NCBI GenBank assembly: GCA_023392755.1
Contig: JAEWNM010000291.1
Coordinates: 1 to 15,593 of the forward strand
Direction of reading: 5' to 3'
DNA length: 15,593 nucleotides
Origin: Bacillota bacterium
GTDB taxonomy: Bacteria; Bacillota; Clostridia; Christensenellales; Aristaeellaceae
Under the pieces are notes generated by a model, which was given only the letters and a program-made list of their open reading frames with translations, made no database searches and was not told the DNA's origin. Of this stretch, positions 1-6,287 are shown piece by piece. How positions within the stretch are numbered: position 1 is the stretch's first letter; every line of letters starts with the position of its first letter. The translations under genes were made by a program, and so were the position numbers.

Positions 1-580
1 GCATATCGCCAAGGCCCGCCCACAGCATGCGCTGGGGCGCGCTTTTCAGTATGTCCACATCGGCGATGATGGCGGCGGGGCAGGCGTTGTACAGCGTTAC
101 CTTCACGCGGTTTTGTATCATGGAAGAGGAATTGGAGGCATAACCGTCCATGGAAGGCGCCGTTGCAATCACCATGCTGCGAAGGCCGGCCGTATGGGCA
201 AGCACCTTGCAGCAGTCGTTGATTACGCCGGAACCGATTGCCAGCACCACATCACAGCTTACGTCAAACGCCATGCAAAGCGCACCTACGGAATATTCAT
301 CCGGCTCCACAGCCTCGTGGGAAAGCATATGAAGAACATAGGAAACGCCGGAAGCCTCCAGCACGGGATGTACAAAATGCCACGCGGCATTATACGTGTT
401 CCTGTCACAGACAATAAAAGGCTTCTGCGCGCCTGCCGCTTTCAGCGCATCCGGCAAAAAGCGCACCGCCCCCGCGCCGATTTTCAGGTACTTTAGATCG
501 GTACTGTGAATGTGGCCGCAGGAACAGGCATGGCCTTCCTTTGCCAGCAATTGCTCAAAAGACATCGATGACAAATCCAT
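1..580 (-). CDS. egsA: AraM/EgsA-type sn-glycerol-1-phosphate dehydrogenase, N-terminal part (3' end outside window)
   Basis: The minus frame opens at the ATG ending at 580 and stays open to the window edge, giving 193 residues. The family reduces dihydroxyacetone phosphate to sn-glycerol 1-phosphate with NAD(P)H and belongs to the iron-containing alcohol dehydrogenase superfamily; it is cytosolic. Visible marks are the nucleotide-binding GSGVIND near residues 116-122, PSMDGYAS at 142-149 and an AP-AIIADVDIL-APQRML-AGLGD stretch at 168-192, which match the AraM/EgsA pattern in order. A Cys-x-Cys-Gly-His cluster lies at residues 19-23. An AGAAGG Shine-Dalgarno site sits about 10 nt before the ATG. 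The gene starts 19 nt after the LCP gene stop and is probably co-transcribed with it. The C-terminal half, with most metal ligands, is not in the window, so metal use and activity cannot be judged. Confidence 0.87.
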   Translation of the reverse strand, partial: MDLSSMSFEQLLAKEGHACSCGHIHSTDLKYLKIGAGAVRFLPDALKAAGAQKPFIVCDRNTYNAAWHFVHPVLEASGVSYVLHMLSHEAVEPDEYSVGALCMAFDVSCDVVLAIGSGVINDCCKVLAHTAGLRSMVIATAPSMDGYASNSSSMIQNRVKVTLYNACPAAIIADVDILKSAPQRMLWAGLGDM

Positions 581-599
581 TATTGCGCACCTTCTTTTA

Positions 600-1523
600 T
601 TAATCAATAACCAGAAAGCTGTTCTCAAGATAATCCCATATGGCTTGCCGGCATGCCTCATAATCAATTTCACGGGTGGACATGCCGGCATAGGTGATTG
701 GCGTATACGCGCCTTCAAACGGAATTTGAAGCTCCTCCATGGCCGCACCGCGAAGCTCCATGGCATACTGCACCGCTTCCATCATTTCACCGGCGCTCAA
801 ATTGGTCATCAGGCTGTTATCCAGCACCGATTCCATTAGCTCCAGGGCCTTATCCATCGTAATGGAACGGCACGTATCCTTAAGCGTCGATAACACCGTG
901 CGTACCCGCTGGGTACGCCCCAGGTCACCGGCGGCGCCAACTTTCCGGATGCGCATATAAATAACTGCCGAATGGCCATTGAAGTGATAGGTGCCTGCAC
1001 GGTTCATACGCGGTTTGGTGGAATTATCCGGGATGGCGTAGCGTTTAAGGTATTCCGCCTCCGCACTGGTCACGGTAATATCCACACCGCCAAGCACATC
1101 GACTATCGCTTCTATTTGATTCATATCAAACAGCATGTACTTTTCGATACGCACGCCAAAGTGCGTGCTCAAAATCGTGCAAAGCGCCTCAGGACCATAA
1201 TTCTTGGCGATATAATTGACCCGTCCAATCACGCCGTCCGGCCGTTGTATCAGCATTTCACGGCTGAAGGAGGTAAGCATCAGCCTTTTTGTGCGGGTAT
1301 CCATCGTCACCAGCACAATGCCGTCGGTATTGCCAAGATTTTTAGGATTGCCGTTCCACTGATCCACGCACAGCAGAAGATAATGGTGCTGCCCTTCCAC
1401 CACGGGGGGGAGATCCTCCCACACAAGGGGGGTGAAGGGCTTGGGCAGGTCGGCCAGGGCAAAGCCTGTCCAGGTTAAGCACAGCACGATAACTATAAGG
1501 AGAGCATTTCGGCGTTTGATCAT
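600..1523 (-). CDS. LytR-CpsA-Psr (LCP) family cell-wall protein
   Basis: This 307-residue protein matches the LCP family, whose members move undecaprenyl-linked anionic glycopolymers onto peptidoglycan outside the membrane. Family landmarks are NTDG (65-68), the SFSRE arginine (R88), and the YMRIRK...DLGRTQR block at 189-205 with R191, R193, D200, R203 and R206, the usual pyrophosphate-binding Arg/Asp set. The N-terminus (MIKRR, then hydrophobic residues 7-24, ending FALAD) is either a membrane anchor or a signal peptide cleavable after ALA. There is no accessory domain, so the protein is near the lower end of family length. An AAGGAG site at 1532-1537 lies 8 nt before the ATG and fixes the start. 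It is first in a two-gene unit with the glycerol-1-phosphate dehydrogenase. The exact polymer transferred cannot be deduced. Confidence 0.9.
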   Translation of the reverse strand: MIKRRNALLIVIVLCLTWTGFALADLPKPFTPLVWEDLPPVVEGQHHYLLLCVDQWNGNPKNLGNTDGIVLVTMDTRTKRLMLTSFSREMLIQRPDGVIGRVNYIAKNYGPEALCTILSTHFGVRIEKYMLFDMNQIEAIVDVLGGVDITVTSAEAEYLKRYAIPDNSTKPRMNRAGTYHFNGHSAVIYMRIRKVGAAGDLGRTQRVRTVLSTLKDTCRSITMDKALELMESVLDNSLMTNLSAGEMMEAVQYAMELRGAAMEELQIPFEGAYTPITYAGMSTREIDYEACRQAIWDYLENSFLVID

Positions 1524-1626
1524 GGATGGAGCTCCTTTGTTTGGGATAAAATGGCTTTACGTATAGATAACGGGCCATCATCCCAAAAACTTTCCCGGAA
1601 ATCAACAAATTGACATCCGGGCTTTT

Positions 1627-1655
1627 AATATAGCACATTTTACACCGTTTGGCAA
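1627..1655 (-). promoter_or_regulatory. Promoter of the LCP-egsA unit
   Basis: On the minus strand, TTGCCA (1650-1655) and TATATT (1627-1632) are separated by exactly 17 nt, and a TGC directly before the -10 makes it an extended -10. Each hexamer matches consensus at 5 of 6 positions. Transcription would begin near 1620, leaving a leader of about 97 nt before the LCP ATG. It lies just after the serA terminator, so this unit is probably independent of serC-serA. Confidence 0.7.
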
Positions 1656-1701
1656 AAGGAAAGAGCGCTATGAACTGTTCAAATGCAAATTGTGTCAAAT
1701 T

Positions 1702-1742
1702 GAAGAAGCCGGTTCAGAACGTCGTTCCGAACCGGCTTCTTC
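1702..1742 (-). terminator. Stem-loop terminator after serA
   Basis: The arms 1702-1720 and 1724-1742 form a 19-bp stem with a 3-nt loop, 6 nt after the serA stop. In the minus-strand RNA all 19 pairs form, one of them G-U; in the plus-strand RNA that position is an A-C mismatch, which argues for use by serA. The following tract (AATTTG on the minus strand) is only weakly U-rich, so termination efficiency may be modest. Confidence 0.68.
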
Positions 1743-1748
1743 GAAAAA

Positions 1749-2921
1749 TCAATGCCAGTATCTTACCTTGATCACGCCAGGCTGTGATGAAAGCTCCACA
1801 ATTAATTCTTCCGTTGGCACCTGGCTCAGTTCCATTACGGTGACAGCCATTTCCTGCCGGCTTTTGTTAAGCATGTTGTTGATATTGATGCCCTCACGGG
1901 AGATGGCGGCAGAAATGTTGCTGACCATGTTGGGCACGTTGTCATGGATGAGCAGAATGCGGCAACCCTCCGGCTGACCGGAAAGCACGATCTCCGGCAT
2001 GTTCACGCTGTTGCGTATGGTGCCCGCCTCCAGATAGTCGCGCAACTGCGCCGCGGCCATGCGCGCACAGTTTTCCTCGCTCTCCGGGGTGGAAGCACCC
2101 AAGTGGGGAATGCAGATAACGCCCTTCACGCCCAGCATGTCGTCGGTGGGAAAGTCGGTCACGTAACCGCCCAGTTTGCCGGATGCAAGGGCGGCACGGC
2201 AGGCCTCCCTATCCACCAGCTCGGCTCTGCTGAAGTTCAAAAGCCGCGCGCCTTTTTTCATCTGCGCAATCAGGGAAGCGTCGAACATGTTCTTTGTCTT
2301 TGGCGTAAGAGGAACATGAACAGTGACGTAATCCGATTTCTGCAAAAGCTCTTCCAGTGTGGCCGCACGCTTGATGGCCCGGGAAAGGGACCAGGCGTGC
2401 TCGACGGAGATAAAGGGGTCCAGACCGATAACATCCATGCCCAAGCCGTTTAATGCGCTGTTGGCCACCAGCGCGCCGATGGCGCCAAGGCCGATGACAC
2501 CCAGGGTTTTTCCCCTAAGCTCCGGCCCCACGTATTGGTTCTTGCCCTTCTCCACCAGTTTTGCCACCGCTTCGCCCTGCCCCTTTAGCGTTGAGGCCCA
2601 CTGGATGCCCCCGGCAATGTCGCGGCTGCAAAGCAGCAGCCCGGCCACCACCAGCTCCGCCACCGCGTTGGCGTTGGCGCCAGGCGTGTTGAAAACGACA
2701 ATTCCCTTTTTGCTGCAAACATCGATGGGGATGTTGTTCACGCCGGCGCCGGCCCGTGCAATGGCAAGCAAGCTTTCAGGCTGATCCAGGCTGTGCATGT
2801 CGGCGCTGCGCACCAGTATCGCATCGGGAACCGGCTCGTCTTTGGTAACGGTATATTCATCGGCGGATAGCTGGCTGTGAATGATATCGGATATCTCATT
2901 GAGCGTTTGAATTTTGTACAT
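1749..2921 (-). CDS. serA: D-3-phosphoglycerate dehydrogenase (SerA) with C-terminal ACT domain
   Basis: SerA oxidises 3-phosphoglycerate to 3-phosphohydroxypyruvate with NAD+, the first committed step of serine synthesis. The 390-residue protein has a substrate-binding lobe, a Rossmann dinucleotide fold with GLGAIG at 144-149 and a following Asp at about 168, the Arg of NFSRAELVD (R232), and the His of PHLGAST (H273). Residues about 321-390 (RILLIHDNVPNMVSNISAAI onwards) form an ACT domain, which in this family usually binds serine for feedback control. In place of the common DVFEEEP segment it has TDFPTDD, typical of a shorter SerA subgroup rather than damage. AAAGGAG lies about 9 nt before the ATG. 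serC lies upstream on the same strand with a 179-nt spacer; together they make two of three serine-pathway steps. No serB phosphatase is in the window. Confidence 0.95.
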   Translation of the reverse strand: MYKIQTLNEISDIIHSQLSADEYTVTKDEPVPDAILVRSADMHSLDQPESLLAIARAGAGVNNIPIDVCSKKGIVVFNTPGANANAVAELVVAGLLLCSRDIAGGIQWASTLKGQGEAVAKLVEKGKNQYVGPELRGKTLGVIGLGAIGALVANSALNGLGMDVIGLDPFISVEHAWSLSRAIKRAATLEELLQKSDYVTVHVPLTPKTKNMFDASLIAQMKKGARLLNFSRAELVDREACRAALASGKLGGYVTDFPTDDMLGVKGVICIPHLGASTPESEENCARMAAAQLRDYLEAGTIRNSVNMPEIVLSGQPEGCRILLIHDNVPNMVSNISAAISREGININNMLNKSRQEMAVTVMELSQVPTEELIVELSSQPGVIKVRYWH

Positions 2922-2939
2922 GCCGCTCTCTCCTTTAAA

Positions 2940-3092
2940 AATGGGATTCCCAAGGGACTGGTCCCTTGGGCGGGGTCCATGGGTGAGTGAGCCGAGCGCC
3001 GCCAGTGGCGGATGAAGTGAGGCGAAGGAATCAAGCGAAACGAACGATGCAAGCGGTAGCGCAGCAGCGTGACGATTGAGCTTGCGGACATA
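2940..3092. repeat. Repeat-like, hairpin-bearing spacer between serC and serA
   Basis: This gene-free stretch holds a perfect 9-bp stem (CCCAAGGGA at 2949-2957, TCCCTTGGG at 2962-2970, loop CTGG) and a 5-bp GC stem at 2999-3011. From about 2985 to 3080 it is dense in short near-repeats of the type GAGC/GCGA/CGAACGA (for example AGTGAGGCGAAGG and AAGCGAAACGAACGATGC), a composition typical of interspersed intergenic repeats and unlike the flanking genes. On the minus strand the large hairpin is followed 12 nt later by five Ts, 28 nt before serA, so it could also act as an attenuator or mRNA-processing site. Repeat status is inferred; only one copy is in the window. Confidence 0.45.
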
Positions 3093-3100
3093 ACCCCTGT

Positions 3101-4183
3101 TTATTTGCTTTCCGACTCGAACTTCTTCATGAAGTCCACCAGCTTTTGGACGCCTTCCACAGGCATGGCATTATAGATACTGGCCCGCATGCCGCCCACG
3201 GAGCGGTGGCCCTTGAGGTTCACCAGGCCGTTTTTGGATGCTTCCTTAACGAATTTTTCATCCGTCTCGTCACTGCCGGTCACAAAGGTTACATTCATCC
3301 GGCTGCGGTACGCCTTTTGAGCGGTAGGCTTGAAAAGGCGGCTTTCATCCAGATAATCGTACAGAATGGCGGCCTTATCCCTGTTGATCTTTTCCATGGC
3401 GGGCACGCCGCCCAGCTCCTTGAGCCATTCAAAGCCCAGCTTGGCAAGGTATATGCCAAAGGTGTTGGGCGTATTGTACATGCTGCCGGCCTTGGCCTGC
3501 ACCTCCCAGTTAAGAAGCTTGGGGCACAGGGGATGCGCCCTGCCCAGCAGTTCCTTTTTCACAATGAGAACGCATAATCCGCTGGGGCCGATGTTCTTTT
3601 GGGCACCTGCGTATATCACACCAAATTTGGCAATATCGAAGGCCTCGCTTAAAATATTGCTGCTGGCGTCAGCAACAAGAGGCACGCTGCCGGTATCCGG
3701 GAGGGAGACATACCGTGTGCCATAGATGGTGTTATTGGTGGTGATGTGGCAAAAATCCGCTTCCGGATCAAAATGCGCGGTGGACAAATCGGGCACATAC
3801 GTGTAATTATCAGCACGGCTTGAGGCGGCAATGTTCACCGTGCCATAGCGGCCCGCTTCCTCAGCGGCAAGGTGGGCAAAGTTTCCGCTGTCGATATAAT
3901 CAGCTTTGTTGCTGACCGTCATCAAATTCAGCGGCACGGCGGAAAATTGCTGGGTTGCCCCGCCCTGCAGGAACAATACTTCATACGCATCCGGAATGGA
4001 CATCAAATCCCGTAAAAGAGCGACAGCCGAATCGTAAATCTCCAGATACATCTTGCTTCTATGGCTCATTTCCATTACGGACATACCTGTTGCGCCATAC
4101 ACCACCAATTCCTGCTGGGCACGCTGCAAAACAGGCAGCGGCAGCATGGCTGGGCCAGGGGAAAAGTTGTACACACGTTCCAT
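3101..4183 (-). CDS. serC: Phosphoserine aminotransferase (SerC)
   Basis: SerC is a cytosolic PLP enzyme that moves an amino group from glutamate to 3-phosphohydroxypyruvate, giving phosphoserine. The 360-residue protein shows the family start NFSPGPAMLP (6-15), the GGATQQF phosphate-binding turn (74-80), the cofactor-ring Asp of ADASSN (D172) and the Schiff-base lysine of AGAQKNIGPSG (K196). It also has the family's C-terminal GHRSVGGMRASIYNA motif. The start is the ATG ending at 4183: AAGGAGG (4191-4197) lies 7 nt before it. An in-frame ATG further upstream (4199-4201) overlaps the ribosome site and cannot be the start. It is the first gene of a serC-serA unit read from the promoter at 4293-4321. 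Confidence 0.96.
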   Translation of the reverse strand: MERVYNFSPGPAMLPLPVLQRAQQELVVYGATGMSVMEMSHRSKMYLEIYDSAVALLRDLMSIPDAYEVLFLQGGATQQFSAVPLNLMTVSNKADYIDSGNFAHLAAEEAGRYGTVNIAASSRADNYTYVPDLSTAHFDPEADFCHITTNNTIYGTRYVSLPDTGSVPLVADASSNILSEAFDIAKFGVIYAGAQKNIGPSGLCVLIVKKELLGRAHPLCPKLLNWEVQAKAGSMYNTPNTFGIYLAKLGFEWLKELGGVPAMEKINRDKAAILYDYLDESRLFKPTAQKAYRSRMNVTFVTGSDETDEKFVKEASKNGLVNLKGHRSVGGMRASIYNAMPVEGVQKLVDFMKKFESESK

Positions 4184-4227
4184 GAAACAACCTCCTTCCA
4201 TTCTTCACGCACATTGGATAAGCTCGG

Positions 4228-4245
4228 CAGATCTCCATTGATCTG
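4228..4245 (-). other. Small stem-loop in the serC leader
   Basis: CAGATC (4228-4233) and GATCTG (4240-4245) pair across a 6-nt loop in the untranslated leader of serC, about 45 nt before the start codon. The leader is only about 100 nt and shows no T-box or riboswitch layout that I can recognise, so a regulatory role is uncertain. Confidence 0.25.
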
Positions 4246-4292
4246 TGTGGGACGTTTTTTGCCCTGCGGGCTGAATTTGAACCAATATCCAC

Positions 4293-4321
4293 ATTATGCT
4301 GTTCTTCCGCCCAAATTGCAA
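4293..4321 (-). promoter_or_regulatory. Promoter of serC-serA
   Basis: Minus-strand TTGCAA (4316-4321) and CATAAT (4293-4298) are separated by 17 nt. The -10 matches consensus at 5 of 6 positions and the -35 at 4 of 6. Transcription would start near 4286. It is back-to-back with the promoter at 4377-4405, the two -35 boxes being 55 bp apart. Confidence 0.62.
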
Positions 4322-4376
4322 GAGACATACAAAGAAAAAACATACAGCCCGGCATTTTCTCAAACGTTTTTGCGCC

Positions 4377-4405
4377 TTGACAGAGAAATGCGCCTGTGCT
4401 ATCCT
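4377..4405 (+). promoter_or_regulatory. Promoter of the GH13 alpha-glucan hydrolase gene
   Basis: A perfect TTGACA (4377-4382) is followed after 17 nt by TATCCT (4400-4405), with TGC directly before the -10 as an extended -10. Transcription would start near 4412, inside the operator-like site at 4409-4422. Confidence 0.72.
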
Positions 4406-4408
4406 ATG

Positions 4409-4422
4409 CGCAAACGATTGCA
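4409..4422 (+). promoter_or_regulatory. LacI-family operator (MalR/CcpA-like), CG-centred
   Basis: CGCAAACGATTGCA holds the near-perfect palindrome GCAAACGATTGC (4410-4421), one mismatch pair off symmetry, centred on CG. It closely resembles the maltose-repressor (MalR) type site CGCAAACGTTTGCG and, less well, the CcpA cre consensus (about 11 of 14 positions). It lies directly downstream of the -10 box and covers the expected start of transcription, the usual place for repression. A weaker CG-centred palindrome (AAACGTTT, 4362-4369) sits just before the -35, 50 bp away centre to centre. That a regulator binds here is inference. Confidence 0.55.
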
Positions 4423-4473
4423 TTCAATTTGGTATGATATGCGTCCGTTTTCCCGCCATCAAGGAGGAATATC

Positions 4474-6240
4474 ATGCGCTCCATGAACCTGGGGGCCATT
4501 TATCACCAGCCCTGGCTGGAATACCGCCACGCGCTGCCGGACGGGCGGGTGTGCATCCGCATCCGCACCGGGCGGGAGGATTGGGAGGAAGCTCAGCTGT
4601 GGGCTGCACAGATGTATGGGCCCGGCCCATCCATGGCCCGGGCCCAAAGGCTGCCTATGGAAAGGATGTGGCGGGATGAGAACCATGATTGGTATGAATG
4701 CATCTTCATGCCATCCGACCCGCGAATCCATTACGCGTTCTGCCTGAAACGGGAAGGCTTTTCCCTGATGGTGGACCAGGACGGCATGTACCCTGCCGAG
4801 CAGCGGGAACCTGAGGATATGGTGAGCTTCCCCTTCGCCTATGCCTATTGCGGGCCGCAGAAGCCGGATTGGGCCAGGGGCGCGGTAGGCTATCAGATAT
4901 TTCCCGACCGGTTCCGTCGGGAGCAGGACTCGGGATTATCCGCCCAGCCGCTGGAGCCCTGGGACTCCGTCCGGTACGCCAACGAATACCGCTTTGGAGG
5001 GAACCTGAAAGGCATCCGGCAAGCCATCCCCTACCTGCGGGATTTGGGGATTGGCATAGTGTACATGACGCCCATCTTTTTAAGCGACACATCCCACCGC
5101 TACAATACCTTCGACTATTTTGCGGTGGACCCGCTTCTTGGCACGCTGGAGGAACTGCGCGCACTTTCCGACGAATTGCATACGGCCGGCCTGCGCATTA
5201 TGCTGGACGGCGTTTTCAACCATTCCGGCACCCGGTTCCCGCCCTTTGTGGACGCGGTGGAGAAGGGGCCGGACAGCGTGTATTATGACTGGTTTTTCTT
5301 CGATAAGGAAAAGTATGGTTGCGGGTATGCCACCTTTGCCCACACGCCGGATATGCCCAAGCTGAACCTTAAAAACGAATCGGCTGCCGCCTATTTCGCG
5401 CAGGTAGGCCGTTACTGGCTTAGGCAGGCCCATGTGGACGGCTGGCGGCTTGACGTTTCGCCGGAGGTATGGCCAGGCTTTTGGCATCAGTTCCGCCAGG
5501 CGGTGCTTTCAGAAAAGCCGGATGCGCTGCTGGTGGCGGAATGCTGGGATGATTCCCGCCAATGGGTGACCCAAGCCGACATGTTTGACAGCACCATGCA
5601 TTACGTGCTGTCCAGGGCGATATGGCTGTATTTTGCGCAGCGCAAGATAAGCCTCCCGGCGTTTGACGCACGGGTCAACAGAGCCATGGCGATATATCCC
5701 CACGGCGTGCAGGAGGTTTTGTGGAATTTTCTGGGCAGCCACGATACACCCAGATTTCTGACCAGGGCCGCCGGGGATGAAAGCCGCCTGCGGGCCGCCG
5801 TTTTCTTTCAAATGACACACCCCGGCGTTCCCATTGTGTATTATGGGGATGAGTTGGGGCTCACAGGCGGCCCAGACCCGGACTGCCGCCGCCCCATGCC
5901 ATGGGACAGCGCGGAGGGAAACGCTCTGCTTGCGTATTACAAACTGCTTATCCACCTGCGCAACGGCAGCGATGCGCTGCGTCACGGGTCATTTCAAACG
6001 TGGCATACGGGGCTGGACGGACTGTACGCCTACCTTCGCAAAAGCGACAAGCAAGAAGCGCTGGTGGCATTGAATACCGCCGATCAACCGGTGGATACAA
6101 TGCTTCCTCTGCCGGAAAGCTTTGGGGCAATGGAAGCGTGGATCAATGGCCTGAACGGAGAAACGCTGCCGGTTATTGGCGGGGCGGTTCACGCAATACT
6201 TGCCCCAGGCCACGGAATCATTGTATTCAGGGAAGTATAA
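4474..6240 (+). CDS. GH13 alpha-glucan hydrolase, neopullulanase/cyclomaltodextrinase type
   Basis: This 588-residue enzyme fits the GH13 group that hydrolyses cyclodextrins, pullulan or maltodextrins. An N-terminal beta domain (about 1-125, CBM34-like) precedes the family start GYQIFPDRF (139-147). The barrel carries DGVFNH (245-250), the nucleophile Asp in GWRLD (D327, with invariant R325), the acid/base Glu in LLVAE (E356) and the transition-state Asp in GSHD (D424), so all catalytic residues are present. A C-terminal beta domain ends at about 588. There is no signal peptide, so it probably acts in the cytosol on imported oligosaccharides. AAGGAGG (4461-4467) lies 6 nt before the ATG. It is a single-gene unit, divergent from serC and convergent with pyrG. 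No sugar transporter gene is adjacent. Exact substrate preference cannot be read from sequence. Confidence 0.93.
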   Translation: MRSMNLGAIYHQPWLEYRHALPDGRVCIRIRTGREDWEEAQLWAAQMYGPGPSMARAQRLPMERMWRDENHDWYECIFMPSDPRIHYAFCLKREGFSLMVDQDGMYPAEQREPEDMVSFPFAYAYCGPQKPDWARGAVGYQIFPDRFRREQDSGLSAQPLEPWDSVRYANEYRFGGNLKGIRQAIPYLRDLGIGIVYMTPIFLSDTSHRYNTFDYFAVDPLLGTLEELRALSDELHTAGLRIMLDGVFNHSGTRFPPFVDAVEKGPDSVYYDWFFFDKEKYGCGYATFAHTPDMPKLNLKNESAAAYFAQVGRYWLRQAHVDGWRLDVSPEVWPGFWHQFRQAVLSEKPDALLVAECWDDSRQWVTQADMFDSTMHYVLSRAIWLYFAQRKISLPAFDARVNRAMAIYPHGVQEVLWNFLGSHDTPRFLTRAAGDESRLRAAVFFQMTHPGVPIVYYGDELGLTGGPDPDCRRPMPWDSAEGNALLAYYKLLIHLRNGSDALRHGSFQTWHTGLDGLYAYLRKSDKQEALVALNTADQPVDTMLPLPESFGAMEAWINGLNGETLPVIGGAVHAILAPGHGIIVFREV

Positions 6241-6242
6241 AC

Positions 6243-6280
6243 AAAGGCGGCAGGAGGCTTTCTCCCGCCGCTTTGCTTTA
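6243..6280. terminator. Bidirectional terminator between the GH13 gene and pyrG
   Basis: A GC-rich stem (arms about 6243-6256 and 6262-6274, one bulge) sits between two convergent genes. On the plus strand it is followed by GCTTTATAAG; on the minus strand it is followed by TGTTTAT after the CTTT end of the stem. One position is a G-U pair only in the minus-strand RNA. It lies 2 nt after the GH13 stop and 8 nt after the pyrG stop, so it probably serves both. Confidence 0.7.
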
Positions 6281-6287
6281 TAAGCGA

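Noticed and set aside
2738..3091. Minus-strand open frame of 117 codons over the serA start and the spacer
   Set aside because: Out of frame with serA, no domain, and it reads through the repeat-like spacer.
4184..4292. T-box or serine-responsive riboswitch in the serC leader
   Set aside because: The leader is only about 100 nt, with one 6-bp stem and no antiterminator/terminator pair or T-box sequence.
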